A DNA stretch of 64,000 nucleotides. It comes from Verrucomicrobiota bacterium. GTDB taxonomy: Bacteria; Verrucomicrobiota; Verrucomicrobiia; Opitutales; Opitutaceae. The stretch lies in contig JACRQG010000004.1 of the NCBI GenBank assembly GCA_016222805.1, positions 1-64,000 on the forward strand, in the 5' to 3' direction. Numbering within the stretch: the stretch's first letter is position 1; each line of letters begins with the position of its first letter. The position numbers were made by a program, and so were the translations under genes. The notes under the pieces were generated by a model, which was not told the DNA's origin, searched no databases, and saw only the letters and a program-made list of their open reading frames with translations. Positions 1-7,190 of this stretch are shown here, in pieces.

Positions 1-141
1 CCTATCAGCATTCCACGGAACGCCACGCGGCCTTGCCCACTTGGCTCCAGCGTTACAACTGGCGTCGCCCCCATCGATCGCTACAACGCAAACCACCCGT
101 CTCCAGACTCTACTTGGAGGACAACCTCCTGACGACTCACA
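1..141 (+). mobile_element. Right end of an IS481-type insertion sequence (partial)
   Basis: The left edge of the window is the 3' end of an insertion sequence, recognised from the transposase C-terminus it encodes. The likely terminus is the ACA at 139-141; read from the other strand the element would begin TGTGAGTCGTCAGG, consistent with the TGT...ACA ends of the IS481 group. The next six bases (142-147, GTTAGG; CCTAAC on the other strand) resemble the NCTAGN target remembered for IS481. The rest of the element and the second target copy lie outside the window, so the boundary is inferred. Confidence 0.6.
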
Positions 142-146
142 GTTAG
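3..146 (+). CDS. IS481-family transposase, C-terminal 47 residues
   Basis: This open frame enters from the window edge and stops at TAG 144-146. It reads as the tail of a DDE integrase-type transposase: a QHSTERHAALPTWLQRYN segment, then WRRPHRSL, which is the typical region after the catalytic glutamate in IS481/IS3-like transposases, then a DNLL..HS ending common in IS481 proteins. Only the C-terminus is visible, so activity cannot be judged. If the element ends at 141, the TAG stop lies in the target-site duplication rather than in the element. Confidence 0.7.
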   Translation, partial: YQHSTERHAALPTWLQRYNWRRPHRSLQRKPPVSRLYLEDNLLTTHS

Positions 147-353
147 GGGGCAACTTCCCCGGTTGAACGCGAGGACGACGATTTCGCCGGCGATGATGGC
201 GGCGAGCCAAGCCGCGAGGCGATGGTGGCCCAGCCACGAGGCAACGGGAATGGCGACGACGCAGCTGCCGAGCAGGGCCCAGATGAGGGTGTGAACCACC
301 CTGATGGCGACCAGGGCGCGGGCGGCAGCGGGGCGTTGGAGCGGGTCGGGCAC
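142..353 (-). pseudogene. Small membrane protein gene interrupted by the IS element
   Basis: Reading leftward from a possible GTG at 353-351, the frame encodes two hydrophobic helices (around IRVVHTLIWALLGSCVVAIP and WLAAIIAGEIVVLAF), then NRGSCPLT, and then runs directly into antisense IS sequence, ending at a stop at 81-83. A conserved Cys-Pro-Leu-Thr right after the second helix suggests the normal protein continues well beyond this point, so about half the gene appears displaced by the insertion. The start codon is uncertain because no clear ribosome binding site is present. The family is not named here. Confidence 0.5.
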
Positions 354-445
354 GTGGACTTGGCGAAAGCGGCGATTCTGGGAGTTGCCGGGGCGTTCGA
401 CAAGGGGAGCTTCCGGGCCTTGAATGGCGCCGACCCATTTGCCCC

Positions 446-1273
446 ATGTGTTCACAGAGTCCGGTGCACCTTCAGCCAAATTCCGTTTCGTCCAAAGGCC
501 TTCGTTCAGCCGATCGGAGGGAACAGGGCCTGCGTCACCTGTGCTGGCTCGGACGAGGGGCGGCGCTGGCGGTCTGGGTCGGGGCGAGCGCGGTGGCCCA
601 GCCGGAGGTTGAAACCAGCCGCCCACCGGAGGCGCGTTACGAGTCGGGCCGGCGTACGCGCGACGGCATCGGAAGGTACTACTTCGGGCGCGAAATCGCC
701 CAGGTCATGGGTCACCAGGGCGCGGGCTGGCTGGAGCGGCCGGAGCGCGAGGTCGAGGAACGGACGGATCTCCTGTTGACGGCGCTGCAGCTGAAGCCTG
801 GCGATGCGGTGGCCGACGTGGGGGCGGGCAGCGGGTATTTCAGCTGGAGGATGGCCCAGCGCGTGGGGCCCTCGGGGCGGGTCTACGCGGTGGACATCCA
901 GCAGCCCATGCTCGCCCTGCTCATGGCCAACATGCGGCGCCGCGGCGTGGCGGGGCAGGTGCAGCCAGTGCTGGGCACCGTGCAGGATCCGCGACTTCCG
1001 GACGCGAGCTGCGATCTCATCCTCTTGGTCGACGTGTACCACGAGTTCGATCACCCGTTCGAAATGGCGCGGGCGATGGTGCGGGCCCTCAAGCCCGGCG
1101 GGCGGCTCGTGCTGGTGGAGTATCGCGGGGAGGACCCGGAGGTGCCGATCAAACCCCTGCACAAGATGACCGCAGCGCAGGTGCGCCGGGAAATGGCGGT
1201 GCATCCGGTGCGGTTCGAGGAAAACCTCCCCGTGCTGCCTCGGCAGCACATCCTGGTCTTTCGGAAGGAGTGA
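446..1273 (+). CDS. Class I SAM-dependent methyltransferase, probably exported
   Basis: The protein has the glycine-rich SAM-binding motif VADVGAGSGYF, followed by the acidic loop YAVDIQ and a DLILLVDVYHEF motif IV, so it is a Rossmann-fold methyltransferase. The tail KPLHKMTAAQV...LPRQHILVF is typical of a family often annotated simply as class I methyltransferase. Before the domain is a hydrophobic stretch ending ASAVAQ that looks like a signal peptide, preceded by an unlikely polar extension. A CTG at 530, nine bases after GGAGG at 516-520, would begin directly at the signal peptide; ATG 446 is given as the conventional start. The substrate is unknown. Confidence 0.8.
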   Translation: MCSQSPVHLQPNSVSSKGLRSADRREQGLRHLCWLGRGAALAVWVGASAVAQPEVETSRPPEARYESGRRTRDGIGRYYFGREIAQVMGHQGAGWLERPEREVEERTDLLLTALQLKPGDAVADVGAGSGYFSWRMAQRVGPSGRVYAVDIQQPMLALLMANMRRRGVAGQVQPVLGTVQDPRLPDASCDLILLVDVYHEFDHPFEMARAMVRALKPGGRLVLVEYRGEDPEVPIKPLHKMTAAQVRREMAVHPVRFEENLPVLPRQHILVFRKE

Positions 1274-1301
1274 ACCGTCTGGCGCGGGTCGGTCGCCGCG
1301 C

Positions 1302-2072
1302 CTACTTCATCATCGCGGTCAGGGTCGGCAGCATCGCCTCGGCCCAGAGCTGGTAGCCGGCGGCATTGGGGTGGAGCTGATCCGGCATGATCGAGAAGGG
1401 AATCTTGCCGTCCTGACCGAGGAAGACCGCGTTGATGTCGAGGAAGCGCACGCTGGCGCCGTCATCGAGCTTGGCGAGCTGGGGATTGAGGGCGGCGATG
1501 ACGGCCTGGCGTTTCGCGGCCTCGGCGGCGACGTCGGGCTTGACCGAGCCGTCCTTATCCTTGCGCGGTCCGCGGGGGAAGACGGCGAGCACGAGCACCT
1601 TGGTCTGCGGGAGCTTGGCGCGAATCAGCCCGACGATCTTCCGGTTGGCGGCGGCGATTTCATCCGCGGAGTGGGCGCCGGTGTTGTTGGTGCCGAGCAT
1701 GAGAACGACGACCTTCGGGTTGATGCCCTCGAGTTCGCCATTCTCGATGCGCCAGATCACGTGCTGGGTCTGATCGCCGCCGATGCCGAAGTTGGCCGGC
1801 TGCCACTTGCCGAAGTAGTGCTCCCAGACGTGCGGAGCCTTGGTCCAGCCCTGGGTGATCGAGTCGCCGAGGAAGAGCACGCCGATGGGTCCGGCCTTGG
1901 CGCGCGCGAGGAACGATTCGTGCATCTTGCGGAAGCGTCCGCTGGGATCGTTCTTCTCGATGGCGGCGGAGGCGTCGGGCTTGGACGCCGGCGCGGCCGG
2001 GGTCTGGGCCCCGGCGAGCGCGGTGGCGAGGAGCAGGGTGGCGGAGAGGAGGAGGCGGCGGGGGGTGTTCAT
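1302..2072 (-). CDS. SGNH/GDSL-family lipase or esterase
   Basis: This is a secreted SGNH hydrolase of 256 residues. A signal peptide (MNTPRRLLLSATLLLATALAGA) precedes the four blocks: GDSIT with nucleophile Ser71, GIGGDQT with the oxyanion Gly, GTNN with Asn129, and DQLHP with Asp231 and His234. The order and spacing fit the platelet-activating-factor acetylhydrolase-like group, which removes acetyl or short acyl groups from sugars or lipids. The ATG at 2072 is chosen because the signal peptide begins there; upstream in-frame codons add only a polar tail. The substrate cannot be deduced. Confidence 0.88.
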   Translation of the reverse strand: MNTPRRLLLSATLLLATALAGAQTPAAPASKPDASAAIEKNDPSGRFRKMHESFLARAKAGPIGVLFLGDSITQGWTKAPHVWEHYFGKWQPANFGIGGDQTQHVIWRIENGELEGINPKVVVLMLGTNNTGAHSADEIAAANRKIVGLIRAKLPQTKVLVLAVFPRGPRKDKDGSVKPDVAAEAAKRQAVIAALNPQLAKLDDGASVRFLDINAVFLGQDGKIPFSIMPDQLHPNAAGYQLWAEAMLPTLTAMMK

Positions 2073-2124
2073 GCGTGGAAGGCGGGGAGAATGACGGTGA
2101 ACGGCGGCAAACGTCACCGCAAAG

Positions 2125-3036
2125 TCAGGCGGCGGGGTGGCGTCGCTGGGCGAGCAGGTTATCGGCGGTGTAGAGGGCCAGGGCCGCCCAGATGAAGGCG
2201 AAACTGAACGACCGCGCCCGCGAGAACGGTTCGTGGTACACCCAGATCCCGAGGCCGAGTTGGACGGAAGGAGCGAGATACTGCAGCAGCCCGAGCGTGG
2301 AAAGGCGGATGCGCCGTGCGGCGATCGCGAACAGCAGCAGCGGAACCGCCGTGATGACGCCGGCGCTCAGGATCAAGGCGTGGGTGCCGGCGTCGACCCG
2401 GCCGAGGGCGCCGGTGCCCTGGAGGTGTTGCCAGCCGAGAAAGCCCACCGCGACCGGGGCCAACAGCAGCGTCTCGACGGTCAGCCCAGGCAGCGCTCCG
2501 AGCGGGGATTTCTTTCGCATCAGGCTGTAGCCGCCCCAGGAGCTGGCGAGGGCGAGGGCAATCCATGGGGGTCGGCCAACCTGGAAGATCATCACCGTCA
2601 CTCCGGTCGCGGCGAGGGCGATGGCGATCCATTGGGCGCGGCGCAGGTGCTCGTGCAGGACAAAGCGTCCGACGGCGACATTGACCAGGGGGACGAGGAA
2701 GTAACCCAGGCTGGTTTCGATGACGTGCCCGGTGTTGACGCCCCAGACGTAGACCAGCCAGTTGGCCGTCAGCAGGGCGGCGCTGAGCAGGTGCCGGGCC
2801 ACGGAGGCGCCCGTGCTGAGCGCGTCGCGTACCGCGGGCAGTCCTCCCCTGGTCCCGATGAGGATCACCAGAAATCCCAGCGACCAGACATGCCGGTGGG
2901 CGATCAGCTCGACCGGGTTGATGGCGGCGAGCCGGGTCCAATAGAGGGGTACGAGCCCCCAAAGGAGATGGCAGACAATCCCGGCGACCGCGCCGAGACG
3001 GGCCTCGCGCCCAGGGCTCGCGGTGGCGGCAGTCAC
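2125..3036 (-). CDS. rarD: RarD-type drug/metabolite permease
   Basis: This 303-residue inner-membrane protein has about ten hydrophobic helices of the EamA/DMT superfamily. The opening GIVCHLLWGLVPLYW and the central GVNTGHVIETSLGYFLVPLVNV match RarD (chloramphenicol-sensitive protein) well, including the glycine/histidine-rich loop after helix four. The start is a GTG at 3036. It is co-directional with the SGNH hydrolase (52-bp gap) and the lipoprotein upstream (24-bp gap), so the three may be cotranscribed. The transported compound is not known for the family. Confidence 0.85.
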   Translation of the reverse strand: MTAATASPGREARLGAVAGIVCHLLWGLVPLYWTRLAAINPVELIAHRHVWSLGFLVILIGTRGGLPAVRDALSTGASVARHLLSAALLTANWLVYVWGVNTGHVIETSLGYFLVPLVNVAVGRFVLHEHLRRAQWIAIALAATGVTVMIFQVGRPPWIALALASSWGGYSLMRKKSPLGALPGLTVETLLLAPVAVGFLGWQHLQGTGALGRVDAGTHALILSAGVITAVPLLLFAIAARRIRLSTLGLLQYLAPSVQLGLGIWVYHEPFSRARSFSFAFIWAALALYTADNLLAQRRHPAA

Positions 3037-3060
3037 GCGGCGGCGGGAATCGTCCTTCCG

Positions 3061-3318
3061 CTATTTCTTGGGCTTCTGGTCGAAGCCAAAGCGATCACGA
3101 AACTCCTGCTCGGCCTGGGTGCGGGCGGCCGGGGCGGCGACTCCCTGGGCGGTCAGCTCGGCGATTCGTTTGTCGAGCCAGCGCTGGCGGAAGGTCGCCT
3201 CGACTTCACTCGAAATGGCGGAGCTTTCCTTCGGGCGGTTCGATTTCCGGAAGAGGGAGCATCCGGTCGTGGCGACGAGTGCGGCAACGATGGCCACGGT
3301 GAGGAAGGACTTGGTCAT
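3061..3318 (-). CDS. Small lipoprotein of unknown function
   Basis: The 85-residue product starts with a lipoprotein signal, MTKSFLTVAIVAALVATTGC, with the lipobox ATTGC placing the acylated cysteine near residue 20. The mature part is short, charged and helical, with no known domain (a KRIAELTAQG segment and a DRFGFDQKPKK tail). It lies just upstream of the RarD gene on the same strand. The family was not recognised. Confidence 0.65.
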   Translation of the reverse strand: MTKSFLTVAIVAALVATTGCSLFRKSNRPKESSAISSEVEATFRQRWLDKRIAELTAQGVAAPAARTQAEQEFRDRFGFDQKPKK

Positions 3319-3585
3319 GGGAAGGTCGAGGATCCAACGTGGGGATGTCTCCGGCTGACCGCGAGGGAAACTTTTTGCTCCCGCCGGATTCAGGCGCCGT
3401 CCTTTCGTGGGTGGTGGTCGACCCGAATCCGCCGGGATGGCAAACGCGGTCCGGCCTCACTGCGGCCGGTTGCAACCACCCTGTGGCAGTGATCTCCGGC
3501 GAATTTGGGTTCACTTCGTGGGTACGCAGGGGGAAGGGGTGATTTTGATTTCGCGCTCAGGGCTTTTTTCGCTTTGGTGGCGGTC

Positions 3586-5100
3586 ATGAGTGACGAGCAA
3601 AAGCCGCCGCCCACCCTGCGACTCAAGCCCCGCTTGGTCCCGGCGCCGCCACCCGCCACTCCCGCTGAACCGCCGGCCTCAGAGGTCCCACCGCCCGCTC
3701 CGCCGGCCGCAGCCCCCGTGGCCCCGGCAACGACCGACGGAACGCCGGCGGCCCCCAAGATCCGGTTCAAGCCTCGTCTGATCGCCGAGCCGGCGGCCCA
3801 ACCCGCCGCCGAAGCCACCCCCGCCCCGGCACCCGCTCCCGAGCCCGAAGGTCCAGCGCCGGCTCCGGCACCGGTTCTCCCCGCCCCGCCTCCCGTAGTC
3901 TCCGCGACGCCCCCTGCGGCAGAGCCCGCCCCGGCGCCTGAGCCGGCGGCCCCGGCGCCGGGTCTCATCCGGCTGAAGCCGCGGGTACTCGTTCCCGCCA
4001 CCCCTCCCGCAGCACCGTCGGAAACTCCGCCGCCACCGGCGGAAGCGCCGCCAGCCGCCGTGCCGCCACCACCCCCGGCGGCAGCTGCCGCGTCGGGAGG
4101 GGCGCCCGCCGCAGACGCCCCAGGGAAGTTCAAACTGAAGCCCAAGGTGGCCGCGCCTCCCCCGCCGGCAGCCATTCCTGGCGCCGTGCCACCCCCTCCC
4201 TCGCCACCCCCACCTCCTCCGCCTCCCCCGGCGGCGACCGCGACGGGTGCGCCTCCTCCCCCGGTGCCACCGCCTCCGCCCATTGAGGCAGCGAAGATTC
4301 CGCCGCCGTTTCCGGTGATGGCGCCGCCCAAGTCCGGCAAGTCCGCGCCGCCGATTCCCCATGTCAGTGTGAAAGCCGAGCTGCCGGAAGCGACCGCAGA
4401 GGCGGTGCCCGGGGTTCCCGGTGCCATCGCCAAGAAGAAGCGGCTCGTGATGATTGGCGCCGGGGCCGTCGGGGTCCTCGTGTTGGGAGGGGTCGCGTTC
4501 TTCGCGTACACCACGTTTTTTTCGGCGCCTCCCCCTCCTCCGCCCCCGGCCGTTAAGAAGAAGGCGGAACCCGTGGCCGCCAAGGCGCCACCGGCGGCAG
4601 CACCCACCGCTCCCGCCCCGGCGGCGGCGGGGAAGCTCTCCGAGACCCAGAGTGCCCTCGCGCACGCTCCGGCAAAGGCGATTGGCAAGGCACAGGACGC
4701 CGTGGCCGCGCGCCAGGCAAGCGGTCAGGGCAACGTCGCCGACGCGCTCGCCACAGAGGAACTCGCCAACCGCCCGGCTGTGGGAGAACCCGTGGCGAAG
4801 GCTCCCGCGCCCAAGGCCGCGACGGCCAAACAGTCGGTGACCCGCGGGGTTTCGGCCACCACCGAACTGGAAGTCGCGGCGGTCGAGGCCAGCATGGAGT
4901 TCCGCACCTACGTGGCGAATGCGAAGGTGAGCGGCGTGTTCCAGGGCAGTCCGGCGCGGGCGATGATCAATGGCCGCCTCGTCCGCACCGGCGAAACGGT
5001 GGATGCCGGCCTCGGAATCCTGTTTGAAGGGGTGGATCCGGTGAAGCGCCAGCTGTTCTTCAAGGACCGCACTGGCGCCATCGTGGCGCGGAAGTACTAG
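3586..5100 (+). CDS. Proline/alanine-rich membrane-anchored protein with four LKPR repeats
   Basis: This 504-residue protein has three parts. Residues 1 to about 280 are low-complexity Pro/Ala with four near-identical basic motifs: LRLKPRL (about 11), IRFKPRL (59), IRLKPRV (128) and FKLKPKV (182). A single transmembrane helix follows at about 286-312 after KKKR, suggesting the repeats are cytoplasmic. A Pro/Ala linker leads to a compact domain (about 426-504) containing RAMINGRLVRTGETVD and a GVDPVKRQLFFKDRTGAIV end, reminiscent of small beta domains in type II secretion or pilus assembly proteins (GspB/PilP-like). The start MSDEQKPP is chosen over an upstream ATG because it begins the repeat region. 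Function unknown. Confidence 0.75.
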   Translation: MSDEQKPPPTLRLKPRLVPAPPPATPAEPPASEVPPPAPPAAAPVAPATTDGTPAAPKIRFKPRLIAEPAAQPAAEATPAPAPAPEPEGPAPAPAPVLPAPPPVVSATPPAAEPAPAPEPAAPAPGLIRLKPRVLVPATPPAAPSETPPPPAEAPPAAVPPPPPAAAAASGGAPAADAPGKFKLKPKVAAPPPPAAIPGAVPPPPSPPPPPPPPPAATATGAPPPPVPPPPPIEAAKIPPPFPVMAPPKSGKSAPPIPHVSVKAELPEATAEAVPGVPGAIAKKKRLVMIGAGAVGVLVLGGVAFFAYTTFFSAPPPPPPPAVKKKAEPVAAKAPPAAAPTAPAPAAAGKLSETQSALAHAPAKAIGKAQDAVAARQASGQGNVADALATEELANRPAVGEPVAKAPAPKAATAKQSVTRGVSATTELEVAAVEASMEFRTYVANAKVSGVFQGSPARAMINGRLVRTGETVDAGLGILFEGVDPVKRQLFFKDRTGAIVARKY

Positions 5101-5328
5101 GCTGCGATCCCTTCGCACCGTTCCGCGACGCCTTCACGTCGGAGGTCGGGCGCGGATTCCGCTCCGCGCGGTGTCGGCCGCCGGGTTGGCCGCGCCGTGC
5201 CGAGGGCCGGAAATGAGAGCAGGTAGGCGCGGGACGGGGTCTTCCTGCCCCCAGGCTGACCTGGAGCGATCCCGGGAGGCGACCGCGACTGTCGACCGTG
5301 GTTTCCGGCGATTGCGTCCCCTCCCGAC

Positions 5329-6669
5329 TCAGGCGGTCCAGTTGGCGCGGGCGACGCGAAGGGTGTTTTCGCCGAGAATCTTTCGGATCGTCTCGTCGCT
5401 GTGGCCACGTTGCACCAGGCCGACCGTGAACAGCGGCCAGTTGGTCCACGCGAGGGTTTGTTCCGCCTGCGGTTTGGGCCGGAAGTTGTCGACCGGCCAG
5501 AGTTGCTCCCACCGCGGACCGGCGGTCGGAATCGCCGGGCGGCCGTCGGCGCGGCGCCGCAGTTTCGCGCGCTCGGTGGCATCGTGACGCGAGACGTACG
5601 AAATGTCGGGACCGATGGCCACGTGGTCCGCGCCGAATTTCTTCACCGCATAATCGAGGTGATCGAGAAAGACCCGGATGTCGCCGGCGCCGCCGAGGAA
5701 CCGCGAGATGCAACAGATGCCGACGAGCCCGCCCGTGTCGCAGATCGCGCGGATGACCTCGTCGGGCTTGCCGCGGAAATGGGTGTAGACCCCGCAGCAG
5801 GAAGTGTGGCTCGCGACCATCGGCCGCTTCGAGGCCCGGGCGGCCTCCAGGCTAGTGCGCCACCCCGAGTGCGCCACGTCGACAATCACGCCCAGGCGGT
5901 TCAGCTCCGCCACGACGGCGTGCCCAAAATCACTGAGCCCGCCGTCGTTCGGCTCGCCGACCCCGTCGCCGATCGGATTGCGGCGGTTGTAGGTCAGGTG
6001 CATCATTCGCACGCCGAGCTGGTGGAAGAGACGGATCAGGCGCAGTTCGTCCCGGACGCTTTCCCACTGCTGGCGCAGAGGCACGCCGTTGGTCGTGAAG
6101 GCGAGACAGTGGCGCCCCTGACGCTTGGCGGTGACCACGTCGTCCGGCCGGACCACCTTGGGGCAGATGTCGGCGGCGAGGTCGGTCGCATACGTGAAGC
6201 GCGAGAGGCGCTTGATCAGCCGCAGCGGATCGCTGCCCTCCTCGCCGGTGTTCTGAAACACGCAGGTCACCCCGGCGGCCCGCATCGCGGCGAGGAACTC
6301 CTTTTTTTCGACGGAGTCGCTGGCCCAGCGCGTCATCGACATCTCCTCGCGCAGATCGGTGAGTTCCGCGTCAGAGGCGCCGGCGTCGATTTCGGCCTGG
6401 AACTTCGCGGCGTCGAGCGCGGCGCGCGGGGCGAAGCCGTAGGATTCGAAGACCAGGGACTCCGCATGGAGGCGGAGCCCGTGCTCGAGATCGCGGGCCG
6501 ACGGCTGGAGGACGGCGAGGGCGGCCTGACGGTCGCGGTTCAGGCGATCCTCGCCGGGAACGAGGCCGCTGGCGGCACCGGCGGCGCGCACGAGAACCTG
6601 GCCGGCGCCGATTAGCGGCAGCGTGGCCAGGGCCTTCACAACGGAGCGACGGGTGAGAGGGCGGGGCAC
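5329..6669 (-). CDS. M19 (membrane dipeptidase-like) protein with incomplete metal site
   Basis: The protein has a twin-arginine signal (TRRSVVKALATLPLIGAG) followed by a renal-dipeptidase-like barrel. Recognisable residues are DVAHSG (His near 267), VASHTSC (His near 288), FRGKPDEV (the substrate Arg), GPDIS (Asp near 355) and the GENTLRVA C-terminal signature. The N-terminal HxD pair is absent (the region reads LVFESYGF), and the bridging glutamate of the IEGG motif is replaced in LAFTTNG. Half of the canonical binuclear zinc site is therefore missing. The GTG at 6669 is preferred over a TTG at 6705 that would overlap the preceding gene. It may be catalytically altered. Confidence 0.82.
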   Translation of the reverse strand: MPRPLTRRSVVKALATLPLIGAGQVLVRAAGAASGLVPGEDRLNRDRQAALAVLQPSARDLEHGLRLHAESLVFESYGFAPRAALDAAKFQAEIDAGASDAELTDLREEMSMTRWASDSVEKKEFLAAMRAAGVTCVFQNTGEEGSDPLRLIKRLSRFTYATDLAADICPKVVRPDDVVTAKRQGRHCLAFTTNGVPLRQQWESVRDELRLIRLFHQLGVRMMHLTYNRRNPIGDGVGEPNDGGLSDFGHAVVAELNRLGVIVDVAHSGWRTSLEAARASKRPMVASHTSCCGVYTHFRGKPDEVIRAICDTGGLVGICCISRFLGGAGDIRVFLDHLDYAVKKFGADHVAIGPDISYVSRHDATERAKLRRRADGRPAIPTAGPRWEQLWPVDNFRPKPQAEQTLAWTNWPLFTVGLVQRGHSDETIRKILGENTLRVARANWTA

Positions 6670-6682
6670 GGCGGAGGAGGAG

Positions 6683-7105
6683 TTATTCCTTTTTCGGCGG
6701 GGCAAACTTCACGTCCTTGGTCGCCTCGGCCATTTCCTTCAGGGCCTTGTCGAGCGCCTCCTGATCCTTGCCGAATCCCTTCACCATCGGAGCGCCGGTG
6801 GAGAAGTCGATCGTCACGCCATCCTGAATCGGCACGGTTTGCGGGCCGGGCACGGGGTCGTTGCGGGGGGCCACCACCGGCAGCGGGCGGCTGGGCGGCG
6901 GGGCGAGTTTCGGGGTCGCAATCACGACTTCGGGCAGCGGGGGCGGAGGAATGGGGGGCGGCTTGAAGTTGGCGCGGAATTCGCGGTCGAGCTTGTGGCG
7001 GTTGATCCGCTCGGGAGGACCCTGCAAGGCCGGGCGGATCGTGACGAAGTAGAAGCCGGTCGCGACGGCGGCCACGAGGACGATCCAGAGCAGGCGGGAT
7101 TTCAT
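6683..7105 (-). CDS. Membrane-anchored proline-rich protein, unknown
   Basis: The 140-residue product starts with a single hydrophobic helix (SRLLWIVLVAAVATGFYFV) that acts as an uncleaved anchor or signal. A proline-rich stretch with PPPIPPPPLPE follows, then a charged helical tail ending APPKKE. Its stop lies 13 bp before the GTG of the dipeptidase homologue on the same strand, so the two probably share a transcript. No domain was recognised. Confidence 0.6.
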   Translation of the reverse strand: MKSRLLWIVLVAAVATGFYFVTIRPALQGPPERINRHKLDREFRANFKPPPIPPPPLPEVVIATPKLAPPPSRPLPVVAPRNDPVPGPQTVPIQDGVTIDFSTGAPMVKGFGKDQEALDKALKEMAEATKDVKFAPPKKE

Positions 7106-7190
7106 GCGGGGCGGTGGAGCCGGACCCCAGCATGCCCACCGACCAGCGCAGGGGCGAGCGTGAAGGTGAGCACCGGGTTCCGCCGCCGCG

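Noticed and set aside
3679-5118. Long antisense frame over the proline-rich gene, rich in Arg and Gly
   Set aside because: It mirrors the Pro/Ala coding bias of the forward gene (codons GCC/CCG reversed) and contains no recognisable domain.
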